Assembly (NCBI GenBank): GCA_963675135.1
Contig: OY776122.1
Span: forward strand, 85,756,472 to 85,820,471
DNA: 64,000 bases
Reading direction: 5' to 3'
Origin: Galeopsis tetrahit
Lineage: Eukaryota; Streptophyta; Magnoliopsida; Lamiales; Lamiaceae
A model generated the notes under the pieces. The model was not told where the DNA came from. It searched no databases and was given only the letters and a program-made list of their open reading frames with translations. The position numbers and the translations under genes are program-made. Below, piece after piece: positions 37,071 to 48,414 of the stretch; the stretch's first letter is position 1; each line of letters begins with the position of its first letter.

Positions 37071-39281
37071 GCCACCATTCATTTTTCTTTTTTTACATTT
37101 TTTGACAAAGTCAGGTATATGGAATTATTCAATGTAAAAATTGAATAATTAGCAGAATATTATACCGCGTAAGAAAGGATTATAGTAAATAATTATAGAA
37201 AGAAAGGAACACAACATAATACCACAGTTGACTCCACATCGTCTTGGATGGAAAGTCTTTTTTTTATTTAAATAACTTGGAATACCAATATTGAAATGGG
37301 CGGCGCCTCACCAATATTGTAAAAATTGTGATCTAGTAGAAAAAGAACCACTCTCCCAATTAAAAAAATATTCAACCCGTACATAAAAAATATGTTTATA
37401 CTCTTTGACAAAAAGATTTAAAAAATATTAAAAGTGTTATGAGATAAAAATAAAATTATTCAATTCAATAAAATATTTTATGTTCGAAATTCGAACCAGT
37501 TTAAAAGTTGAAGAATGATGATGTGAACCAGGAAAAATGGGAATTTGTTGTTAATTGGACCAAATTTAAAGTTAATTCTCAATTGGATCTTATTCAAAAT
37601 GGTTGATCCTTCTTTTAAAATATAAGGATCTTAAAAATTTGTACACTCAATTATTACACCAAAATTGCATAGGCCATGTTAAATTTATTCGAATGATTCT
37701 GGATTTATATGCATCATTGCAACATAGTGGTTTAGTTAGCTATTTTATTAAAAAAAAAATTATTGATCGATATTAATTATTTTCATTGAATGGTATTTAT
37801 TGTGTATCAATTATATGGAGAAACTAGTACACCTTTGTGTTCTTAAGAATGAAAATTTTGTGTTCCAATTTTTTTTTTCCAATGATAATACAACTTGTAT
37901 AAATAAAATGGTGGAATCAGTTATTCCAGTTCTAAACTACCGATTTTGTTTTAAAAAAAAAACTATCAATTACTACGATTTAAGAAAAGAGAAATCGAAA
38001 TGGACCGTTTGATGCAGAATTCAGTTCCCATTTTACGACGATTTCTAATTCGAACCGAAAACTGTTAGTTCGAGGCTTCGAGCCGATTGGACAATTCTAG
38101 TTGTATTTGTAAACTTTTTACTAAAGTGGGAGATTATAATAAATGTTTTTTTTTATTTTAAAAAAGGCACATTGGTTTCATCACTTTCTACTACTACTAC
38201 TACTTTATCTTTTGTTTGTTGGACTTTTTCGTGGAATCCAAACTCCACTTACATGTGTTTTTAGTTTTTACTTCCTCATTCAACGCTGTTCGTTAGTTGT
38301 CTATTTCTCACCATTTCTTAATCCTTAAGTACATATTTCGAACCTTCACTTATTTCACAAACCCTTTTTTCATTTCTATTTTTCTTTGCTCAAACATTTT
38401 CAACTCGGCTCGGTTTTCACTTTTTTAGATTTTCTAAACCAGTTCAACCTTATGCATTAGATCCACTATTTGACTTTTGATAAATGTTTTAAAATGTACA
38501 ACAATATGTAATCCCTCCATTCAAATTTATAATATTTGGACACAAACTTTAATTAATATTTAATTTATATATACAATAAATAAATATGTTGAGAATATTA
38601 TAAAATCCATGTAACAATTTAAATAAGTGATAATATTAGTATGTAAATAAATTAGTGTAAATTGCATTCCCTCCATCCGAACTTAATAAATCTATTTTTC
38701 TTTTTAGTCCATCAAAATTTGGTATGGTATGCACACTTTCATAAATGAATATATTCCCTAATACATTAATAAATTCTTCATTTTTTACTTTAGTCATCTA
38801 CTTTAGTCATCTACTTTATAAAATGTGTTACCAGTACTTATTAACTTTGAACAGACATAGTATTATTACAAGTATTTAAAATTTAGACCGCGGAATTATA
38901 AAACATAAAAAATGGAATACATTATTTACACACAAACTCTGAGAAACTTCAACTTACAGAATGTAATTAAAATATAAAGGTGCTCACTAAAGCACATTTT
39001 CCAATACAACATGCTTAAACAGCTCAGAATCAGAAAGTAACATCTTTCCAAACCATATTCATTATTTTTAACCTTTACACGCTTATCTTTTCAAACTTTG
39101 GTATCAAAATTACTTAAAAATTCCGTAAATTTCAACAGGTGAGACTTCCACACACACAAAAACAAGCATGTTTTTAATAAAGGTACATAGAAGCAACTTA
39201 TTGATATACCAAACTGTTTATTTATGTAATACACTCATAAGACCAAATAGAGCCAGAACTCAATCCTCCGTTGCAGATTAC
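37071..39281. other. AT-rich intergenic DNA
   Basis: No gene was seen. Degraded MITE left ends (ATCCCTCCATTCAAATTTAT near 38513, ATTCCCTCCATCCGAACTTA near 38665) lack partners. The ascorbate peroxidase 3' UTR should lie just below 39282. Confidence 0.45.
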
Positions 39282-41825
39282 TTAACTCTCCGCAAATCTG
39301 CATTTAAACAAAGCATAAGTTATTTGATCCATAATTCATTCACACAATTGTTTCTTGATGGAAATGATATCAGATCAGATCCATTTTGGAAATACTTACC
39401 CAAGCTCGGAGAGCTTTAAGTGAGCTTCAGCGTAGTCGTGAAAGAAGGCGTCCTCATCCTAGTCGAACAATGAATTCATGATTCAGAAACACTTGATCTA
39501 TTCAATTATGAAAAACAATACCTAAAAAAATCAATTCAATAAGTCAAAATCATTTCTTACTGCAGCATATTTTTCGACATAGGAACGAAAGACAGGATCC
39601 TCTAGTAGAGCTTTGTCTGATGGCAGCTGGATCAGGCCTTCTTTCTCTCCACTAAGAAGCTCCCTATGTTGAACATGTAATAAAATGTTGATCAATTGGT
39701 GTGTTTCTTTAAACTAAAATAACGAAAAATGATCAGCAATTCAAAGAGCTTTACTTGAAGTAGGAATTGTCAAATATAAGAGGGTTAGGTGTCCATGCTC
39801 CTTCAAATCCTGATCTTTCCTTGTGACATCTACCCTGAAAAATTCACCGACACGCGAATAAGAACAAGTTGCATTTGAAGGGTGTTCTGAAAACCAAAAA
39901 CGTTCAGCATACCAGGGTGTGACCACCGGACAAAGCGACAATGTCTTTATCGTTTAATCCCATGTGCCCAAAAACATCCCTCAAATGGTCAGGGCCTGAG
40001 GATTTGATGAGAGAGTGTGACAGTGTTGAGTTTTTTAAGATTTCTTTTGAGTAAATTTTGGATTTGGAAAAAAACAAATGTTACCTTTCTTCGCATCAGG
40101 TAGGCGACCTTCTGGGAGAGATTCTTTTTTGTCCTAGATTACAGATTTTTCATCAGTATAAATCAAGACTATTCATTTAAAGTTTGAAAAAATGCACCAA
40201 ACAACAAAAAATTGAAACTAATGGAAGAAAACTTCTCAAATAGGGATTATGGGCTTGTAATATAAAAAATCTCAAAAGGGTATCTTAAATATTAGCTTTG
40301 ACAACTACTAATATGATAATGTATAGAAATTAGTTTATGGCTATTGTCACATGACATTGTGGCTGCCTATGAATATCTGAAGCTTCAGAAATTCCACTAC
40401 TATCCAACAAGACATAGGAACACCTCATCTATTATAAAAGCTTAACCGATAACCTCGTATCAACAAGATGTAAAACTTGAAAATACTTGTAATCAAGTCT
40501 CAGATTACCAACTATATTAGCCTAAGATCACTTAATGATTGAATCATATGCTATGTAAAGGGTCCATTTAACTACTTCAATCCTAGTTCAGGCTCAAAAC
40601 ATAGTAAGATCTTCGAGTTCAATGAAATAAACAAATTGGTCGTGTCACGCTCCATTTTCGAATAAGCATCCTTGAGATGCTTAGCCTAATTGCACTAAGT
40701 GATTTATAACGAGCCAAGACTGAGCAAAAAGGAACCATTCTTGGACACTACAACACAAAAGACACTCAGTGAGTTGAACACGCATCTAATGTCAAATAAA
40801 TTCCAATAAATTTGAAATAAAAAAACATCCATATACAGAGCATCTGAACTTGTAAAGATTATGAGCATGCAAAACAACATTATTGAACTGTAACTAGTGC
40901 TACATAGCATGCCAATATCACATAAGAATGATAATAAGGGCATTCAAGGGAATAATGATCATAACCTAGAGCAGTGAGACTAACCGGTCTCCCAGGATGA
41001 AAAGGAATCTCAGGACCTCCAGTTACTTCGACAGAAACAACACCAGCTAACTAGATTAAATGTTGCAGAAAGTCTCATTAGTTGTTAGAAGAAAAACATC
41101 ACATGTAAAAACAAAAGGGAACAAAAATCAATTCAGTTTCATGAAATTTACAAATACCTGATAAAAGTCAGCATAGCTGAGAATAGGGAATTGCTCCTTA
41201 ATTGGCTCCAATAGCCTCACTGCAATGTCGAGGCCATTGTTAGCTTCATGAGAAAGCTCAGCTGAATTCCGAATTGTCCCAAATGGCCCTCCTGTTTTTG
41301 TTTTCCAATCATATGTCCCAGCAGAGTGCCATCTGGAACAACACGTAAAGCCAAATCATGATCATGGTTGATTCCTCGAGGCGAGAACAGTATGTATCAT
41401 CAATGAAGAATACAATTTCTTAACACATGATTACAATAGTCTCATACTGACAGCAACTAAGAAAAAAACAGCTAAGAATATGAATGATGTGAGAAATTTC
41501 TCACCAACACGGAAGCAAAAAATTGCCCCTAGCAACACTAACTAAATAAGTAATAGAATCATGTAGGAGTATTTGATTTGAACAACATACACTGTAAACT
41601 ATATCAATTTACGAATGTAAATCATTTAATTCACAAAGACCGCAACTACATAAACATGGTTAAACTGAAAGAAAGCAGATGTATAAGAAGCAGGAGATGA
41701 GCTTACGCCAAACGCAGAATAATGGGAGCACACTTCTTCTCAGCAATTAAACCTCTCAGTTTCTTCTTGCATTTCTCCACCGCCTTGTGATACTCTTGGC
41801 TCACCGCCGGATACTTGTTCACCAT
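39282..41825 (-). CDS. APX: Cytosolic L-ascorbate peroxidase
   Basis: A class I heme peroxidase that reduces hydrogen peroxide to water with ascorbate. Nine exons join in phase: 41825-41707, 41332-41158, 41050-40985, 40133-40085, 39995-39913, 39834-39755, 39663-39561, 39458-39400, 39297-39282. They give 249 aa, against 250 for Arabidopsis APX1. Distal residues Arg38, Trp41 and His42 (RLAWHSAG) and proximal His162 (ALSGGHTLGRCH), Trp178 and Asp207 are all present; the last three are one lower than in pea because of a one-residue gap at VFGHMG. Ascorbate-site Lys30, Cys32 and Arg171 are kept. No transit peptide, and no C-terminal membrane anchor as in peroxisomal forms, so it should be cytosolic. 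The protein ends GFAES, and the last exon codes five residues. The start MVNKYPAVS is standard for the family. The loop PDKKESLPEGR is less proline-rich than the usual DKPEPPPEGR. Confidence 0.96.
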
Positions 41826-41877
41826 CACTGGAATTTCCCAAAAAAACGAAGATGAAGCGGAGGAAATAGAGAGGAAA

Positions 41878-41985
41878 TATATAGGGAGAGAGAGGAAAGA
41901 ACGAGAACGTTTGATGAAGTTCCATTGGTTTCGAAATGATGTCTAGAACATGCAATTTCTTCTGATTGGGCCATTTCATCACGTG
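41878..41985 (-). promoter_or_regulatory. Core promoter of the ascorbate peroxidase gene
   Basis: On the minus strand, a TATATA box lies at 41883-41878, about 55 bp upstream of the ATG, so the 5' UTR would be short. A CCAAT box (CCAATCAG) is near 41969-41962, and a CACGTG G-box is at 41980-41985. The positions are in the right order for a plant promoter. Redox or stress control through the G-box is known for some APX genes and is only inferred here. Confidence 0.5.
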
Positions 41986-42510
41986 TTATATTCTATGTGG
42001 CTGCAAGGTTGAAAATTTCATTTGCGAACCAAATTTAAATCAGACCAAATGATCCATTTATATATTTTTTTATTTAATTATTTTTTAATATGTGGCATTT
42101 TTATCCCTTGCATTCCTTTCATATTTAAAATCATTTTTAGTTTAGGCAATGCTTTCTCATGTTTCTTGTAAAAAAACATTAAATATTGAAATTTTGAGAC
42201 CAACTATAAAAGTAAATAAATTTGTCAAATTTTTTTAAATGGAAAATTAACTTAATTTAATTAATCATATTACATGAAGTTTTATGCCATTTCAAAATAA
42301 ACAAAGAATTTTGTGTAACATTTTCAAATCAATTTAGTGCAATTCCCAATAGAAAAACAGTCCAACAGTTCACAAAAATAGCAAGTCAGTTCACAAGTTA
42401 GTACAAGGGCTGCACGTCAAAAAAAAATATGGGCCATGAAAATATGAAATAGGAAATGATATCACCCCTGGTCATTTAAATGTTCACCTATAATATCAAC
42501 AAATTGTGAA

Positions 42511-42811
42511 TAGAGCTGTTATTCGAGCCGAGTATTTGAGGTTCGAGCTCAACTCGAGCTATTATCGAATTAAAAATTGAGCTCGACTCGACTCGTTAAC
42601 GAGCCTATCGAGTCGAGCCTAACGAACCTAATGGAATTTTTTACAAAAATTTAATTATCGAGCCTATCAAGTCGAGCTCGAGCCGGCTCGTTAGTAAATC
42701 GAGTATTTAACGAGCTCGAGCTCGGCTCATTAAACTAAACGAGTCAAGCCTTATCGAGCCTTAACGAGTCGAGCCGAGTCTCATTAAGGCTCTGTTCGAA
42801 TAACAGCACTA
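42511..42811. mobile_element. hAT-type MITE with CGAGTCGAGC arrays
   Basis: The 301-bp element begins TAGAGCTGTTATTCGAGCC and ends (inverted) TAGTGCTGTTATTCGAACAG. It is flanked by the exact 8-bp repeat ATTGTGAA (42503-42510 and 42812-42819). Its body consists largely of CGAGCTCGA, GAGTCGAGC and ACGAGCC words. It lies between the APX promoter and the 3' flank of RPL4. Confidence 0.9.
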
Positions 42812-43085
42812 ATTGTGAATATCATCATATCAACATGTGATGTTGGTTGATCCAAAGAGATAATAATATCTGACCAAATACGAAAAGTAGCACAAAGAAT
42901 CGAGTCGATGCATAATTCAACAAAAAAAAAAAAAAACATTCCAATAACAAGAAGTTATCCAAAACGGGGCAAGACTTACCAAGAAATCAAAGTGATTCAC
43001 ATAATAAGCGTCGTAAGATCTAAGAAAAAGGCAGTAGCCAAAAAAATTAAACAAGGGTCTAAAAGACATCAAAAACACAATTCAA

Positions 43086-45229
43086 TTACTGCGATACAGC
43101 CAACCACTTGGAGAAGATGTCGAATTCAGCATAATCACTATCCGAAACCATGGTTTTGTACCACGCCTTGCTAGCACTTCTTATTGCCGACGCCTCCTCC
43201 TACATTGGTAACAAATCAGATACTGATTATGAAACAATACACACTAGACAGCAAGTTAAATAAAGTAACTAGAAATCCATTCAACCAGGCGTAACTCTAA
43301 TGGTATTTAAAAAAATTATGAATACCCATTTAATAGGCACAATTCTAAAAAAAATGCTACTAAAAGAAAATAGTTTCAAATCACCTTTAGTTTGCCTGAA
43401 AATATTTAAAGTCGAGCACAAACACTTTGGTGCAGTTTTATATAGATTTAAAATGTGTGCAAATTATTGAAGAAGCTAGGGGGTGAAAAATCCATGTAAG
43501 TTTATGATATGAAACAGATTTCTTCAACTTTTTTTTAATTGAATTATGCCTATTGAAGGGGTATTCATAATTATTATATATCCAAGATAACCAGGAGTAA
43601 AGCAAGAGCATGACACGCAGGCAGCAAGCACTGCATTCCAACGAGCATCATTACATAACATGGCCGATGAAAAGGCAATTGGTTTTCAGATTCACAAACC
43701 AAAAGAATTAGAATTTTAAGAATGTTGAAATTAATATGCCAAAACTTGCATTGGCTACAAATTCAGCAGTTGTGGTGTCTATTGAATTTCCTACAATCAG
43801 GATATGCTAGTCAATCTATGGGTAAATTATTATGGTTCGTTTGCATTAAGATTCAATTTATCAAAAGAGGTTCTTACAAAGTGTTACAGAAAAACTGCGG
43901 ATTGGCAAGAACCCAGTGAATCAAATTCATTCAAATACAGGGAAGATATAACATAATGCATCATAATCAAATAGTATGCAAGATATGGATAATCATTAAT
44001 CAGTCACATACAGAAAATAATAAGCATGAATTCGTGCGAAAACACACAACAGATAATCAAACTTGCAAAATCAGTACCAATAAAAAGGGAAAGATGCAAA
44101 GAAAAGCTACCTTGGTGATCTCTTTCCTCTTCTTGGCAAGTTTCTCCTGCTTGGCTGCAACCCTCTGCGCCTCAGCAATAAGGGACATCCTCTTAGCAAC
44201 CTGAGCATAGGGGTTGAGCTTCAACATCACATTCAGATTCTTCAACGGGTTCTTCTTCAATGGAGCTCTCTTCACCTCATCCTTAATCGGCTTCACCACA
44301 GACTGAACCTCATCAGAATTGATAATTCTCGCAAGATCAGCATTCACCATTTTACTCCTTGGAAGCACATACCCACTCTTCTTCTCAGAAGGCTTATCGA
44401 AAGTCCCGTAAATCTCATCCAGCTTCTCAAACGCACACTTGGTCCAGATAATGAACCTACCCAGATGACCTCCGGGAGCAAGCTTCAGAAGATTCAATCG
44501 CGAAACATGAGCAACCTCCACACCAGGGATGTTGCGGAAAGCCTTAACAAGCTTCGCTCCTTCAGTTCCGTACACAACGAGTGGCCCTTTTCTCGAAACG
44601 TATCGACGGTTCCTCATTTTTCCCTTTCCGGCACGGAGCGTACGGCTATCCTTCGCCTTCTCAGCATCTGGGAGAGCTCCGATCTGCTTGAGAATTTTGA
44701 GCGCTGCGCTAGTTTTCTCAACGCCCTCAGCAGAGTCAGAGATCACAAGGGGCAGTTCGGGAACTTCATCAATTTTATGCCCACGACCGAGCACCAACGA
44801 CGGAACACCGGAGGCGGAGATAGCGGAAACAACGGCGTGGCGCTTTTGAGTGAGGTTGGGAGATCTGTGAATGCGGCGCCAGGTCTTAAGAGGCGCGAAC
44901 ATTCTCCCACCACGGCACATGTTTCCGTAGGCTGCTTGACCGGCGCGGTGAGTGCCGCCGCCTGAGACACGTGGGATACGGGCAACGGCACGGCCGGTTC
45001 CCCAGGATTCGGCGGAGGTCTGGTGGCCGGCAAGTTTCGAGACGGCGTGAGCCTGTCGGGAGTTATTCGAAATTAGCCCGTGGACAGATTGTACAATGTC
45101 CGAGCGGATCGGCGCCTTGAATACCCCTGGAAGAGGCAAGGAGTTCGCGGCAGCGCCGCCGTCGGAGACCATATCGTTCTCTAGTGCATGGACAGTTACG
45201 AGTGGGCGAACAGCGGCGGCGGCGGCCAT
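43086..45229 (-). CDS. RPL4: 60S ribosomal protein L4 (uL4)
   Basis: A structural protein of the large cytosolic ribosomal subunit whose loop lines the nascent-peptide exit tunnel. Two exons (45229-44111, 43199-43086) join at ITK/EEA in phase, giving 410 aa, close to the plant length of about 406. Diagnostic segments are RPLVTVHALENDM, the tunnel-loop region SWGTGRAVARIPRVSGGGTH and GGRMFAPLKTWRRIH, then KRHAVVSAISASGVPSLVLG and RYVSRKGPLVVYG. The plant-type C-terminal extension is Lys-rich (KQEKLAKKRKEITK) and ends FDIFSKWLAVSQ. The start follows the usual MAAAAAVRPLV. Exon 1 is distinctly GC-richer than the surroundings, as expected for a highly expressed gene. Reading frames of 100-166 residues on the opposite strand are its shadows. 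Confidence 0.97.
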
Positions 45230-45265
45230 TTCGTGATGCTTTGGATGTTGAGGGGTGGGGGCACT

Positions 45266-45334
45266 AGGGTTTAGGTTAAGAGTGAAGAATTACATATATT
45301 TGTACTCGGTCAATTACCAAGAAAATCGAGCCCA
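45266..45334 (-). promoter_or_regulatory. Telo-box and site II motif of the RPL4 promoter
   Basis: On the minus strand CCTAAACCCT (45275-45266) lies about 37 bp upstream of the ATG, and TGGGCT (45334-45329) about 100 bp upstream. Telo-box plus TGGGCY site II is the well-known signature of plant ribosomal-protein promoters, linked to TCP and Pur-alpha binding and growth-dependent expression. Confidence 0.7.
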
Positions 45335-46329
45335 ATAAAACGGCCTTTTAGGCTATTAACAATAAAATATTGCATTTTGTACGTTTAAATCAAAGGCTAA
45401 TTTTACAAAGGCAACTTAGTCAACATATCTAATTTGAATTAAATCTCAATGTATTCTATCATTATATAAGGGAATTACTCCATACAAGGGAATGTAAATA
45501 GAATTATTAATTGTGAAGAAATTAATATTACATGATTTAGAAAATTAGTAACATTATGAATTTAAATGATTTTAATTGATATAACATTATTTACAATTTT
45601 CAAATTACATTGAAAATTTAATATAAGCTTGATACAGGAACAAAAACTTATAAAATATTGACATAGGCAAAATTAATTAGAAGACTTCAACAATTCTAAC
45701 TACCTACTAGTATAATAGGGAATTTGCATTGTGCAATTTAAATGCATTTAAATAATATGAAATGTACATTTTTAAATGATATTCTTATGTATGATGAGCT
45801 TCATTTTATAATTTACATTTTTTTAAACATAATTTTCAGGGTCATAAATTCATATTTCATAATGAAGAGAATTTATTAGCTATGAATCAATTGTGATACA
45901 AACCGTACATACAAATGTCTTTTTATGGAATGCTCTAATAAATTAACAATCTATTAAAAAAAAAATACATTATACTTTTTCAGTTTTTCATAGGAGTATG
46001 CAGTTTTTTTTTTTCCTCAAAAGACGTTGCAAATTCTCATAACACTGGGGGAAATAAAAATTTAATATAAAAAGTAAAAGAAAAAAAAATTAAGAGTCAT
46101 AAATTCACAAGTCGAATTAGAGTCGAGGGCGCCAACAAAATCTTGTTCGGAAAAACCCTCTAAAGAACAAAATTCGAGGCAAGAAAAAAGCTACACGCCT
46201 ACACCCCTGAAAATCTACCAACCAACCACAACGAAAAAAACTAGAAAAGCTAACCAAAATCTAAATTATTGAAACTTGGAAAATGAATTATGGGGGATAA
46301 AAAATATCGTCCAGTATGCTTGACGACCA
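45335..46329. other. AT-rich intergenic DNA
   Basis: No gene, repeat border or strong motif was seen. Base composition is uniformly AT-rich up to about 46100, then rises where the retroelement pseudogene begins. Confidence 0.5.
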
Positions 46330-47740
46330 AGTTCATCTCATTGTCAAACCCTGTTGAATGGTCAACAGGCAAGACCACGAAAGCACTAGCCTCGAACTCG
46401 TCGATAATGATTCCCAGTGATTGCTAATGGGATAAACCCATCCTAAGCGACTTGTGGCAGCTAAGCTTCTCCGTGAAGTGGGAAGAAGCCGCAAGAGTAA
46501 GATCATGTGTGTCGTTGGCCACAATCTACCGAGTGTTGTTCGAGGACTCATCTAAGTGTTCGTTTGCGGGGACCGATAATGTGTTGCTCATCGGAACCAA
46601 ACTGGATGAAGAAACTAATGTCGGTACCGAATCTGCCACTAAAGTCGTGGAAGGATCCCTCATATGCGCACGAGGCTGTTGATTCGAATGGAAAGGCTTG
46701 GACCGCTTGTTACGACGAATCCTTCCACGAAGGTCGTTGCAAGGAGACGTTTGTGGGTCCGACGGCGGCGGGGCCTACCTCTTATTGTAGTGTATCGACA
46801 TGTGTCAAACAACCATGCAATGGCTGCAATATTCCGAAACATGTTCATAAAGCACGTCCACCAACACAGATTGGTCCCCACATTCAAGGTCCGGACACTC
46901 CAAAAGTGATTGCTTCATGTCCACCTTGATCAAGATTCTGGCATACTGAGCCACAGTCTTGACTAATGTGTGAGTGTCCATTTTCACAAACGTGTCAACC
47001 GCCATAGTTGTAGTCGAGAGAACCGTGGGTTGCCAAAGTTCAATTGAAAGGCCGACGAGGTGAACCCAAATTCAAGTTGTCGAGGTCAGGACTTGGTTCG
47101 AATTGAAGTCGGGATACCAATGTTGCAGTCGAAAGGAGTCTGGGGCCAATTGCCAAACCCGTCTTCTAAAAATACGGTCGCACTCTTCCAAAGATTAAAG
47201 TTTGAGAACAACGAAACCTTTTCTAAGCGGAATAGTGGTCAAGTTCCTTTGGAGGGACCAAATATCGACGAGACGCTTTGACAAATCAACATACGGAACA
47301 GGGGTTTTTCCACGATGAGTGATCAAACAACCAATCAAAGCATCCTTTAATTCATTCACACAGCCTGGTACATGACATCATCGATTGAAATCGTGAGGTA
47401 GTCTCCCTTCATACACGAACACATATGGTCTGGAAAAACCACTGAACCTGTGGATGAGGGGCAAACGTGCACATCATTCGTGACAGAATTGGGCGGGTCC
47501 GTAGTGTACTGATCCAACCAAATCAGACATGGTCAAAGTAGTAGACGACAACGCAAGTAAGGTGTCACCATAGGGTAGGAGAAAGGTAGTGTTCACCGGA
47601 AATTGCCTCTCAAAAAATGGGAGGCGCGCACCAATGGGGACGGTCTGGTCAAGAAAATTCATACATGCTAAGCGAATTCTCATAACAGTGGTTATTGTTG
47701 AAAGAACTACAAAATTATACCGTGAAGTACCTACCAATGG
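46330..47740 (-). pseudogene. Decayed DUF4283 / CCHC-type retroelement ORF1 (LINE-like gag)
   Basis: On the minus strand, frames near 47280-46800 read SLQRNLTTIPLRKGFVVLKL, LQHWYPDFNSNQV, IWVHLVGLSIELWQP, ARILIKVDMKQSLLECP and DVLYEHVSEYCSHCMVVGH. This order (DUF4283 core, then YE-x-LP-x-(F/Y)C-x2-C-x3-GH knuckle) is typical of ORF1 proteins of plant LINEs and related domesticated fragments. A stop sits just before IWVHL and several frame changes occur. The segment 47737-47474 may be its N-terminal part but is not recognised. No reverse transcriptase is present. GC content is higher than the surroundings. Confidence 0.65.
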
Positions 47741-48414
47741 CAGAATTTAGAGTGACATAATGGGTATCCATAAAATGTGATTTGAGTATTGTGATCAGTT
47801 TAAAATGTGGCGTACAGATGTTATTACTTATGGAATGATAAAAAAAACACATGGTGTATGAAAATCAAATTATTTTTAACCAGAAACATGTCATTTCGGT
47901 ATTTAAAAGTAAAAAATAACAGAAGAAATACAAAAAAAAAAAGTATAATTTTTCAGGACAATAATAAGTTGGTTGAGGCATATGTGAATGCCAATCAAGA
48001 TACTACAGTCGAAGTGTTACAAATCACACCAACTGAATTTGATACTTTCACTTTGTATATGGAAATACAGATGGTATCACAGCTTTATCATGCTAACAAA
48101 TTTTGTTACAACAGCTAATAAGAGGTGTCTATATCACCATCTCCAACAAAATTGAAAAAAATACACATGTAAGATTAAACATGAACACCTAAATAATAGT
48201 ATATCATCTTCTTCAGGGCAAAAAACGTTTGCTTAATCACATGTCAGTGCTCCGCTAATGGAATCAAACACACGCACCCTTGTTTGTGTTACCTTAGGCA
48301 TCGTTTTCAGCTGCTACCTTGTATATATGGTTCACTGCTGAATTCTTGCTTGTGAAGAGGAACTCCATAACTTATATACACTCCATAACAGGTTTTATTG
48401 CAAGTTAGTGATCC
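47741..48414. other. Intergenic DNA and RVE 3' flank
   Basis: AT-rich sequence with no recognised gene. The part above about 48200 probably holds the 3' UTR of the RVE gene. Confidence 0.4.

Noticed and set aside
38513..38700. Pair of CCCTCCAT-type Stowaway ends
   Set aside because: Both point the same way and no matching right end was found, so no complete element could be supported.
44465..45033. Plus-strand and alternate-frame ORFs of 96-166 residues
   Set aside because: They are antisense or shifted shadows of the GC-richer RPL4 exon 1.
46507..46929. 140-residue plus-strand ORF with many Cys
   Set aside because: The opposite strand carries recognisable DUF4283/CCHC signatures, and the plus frame has none.
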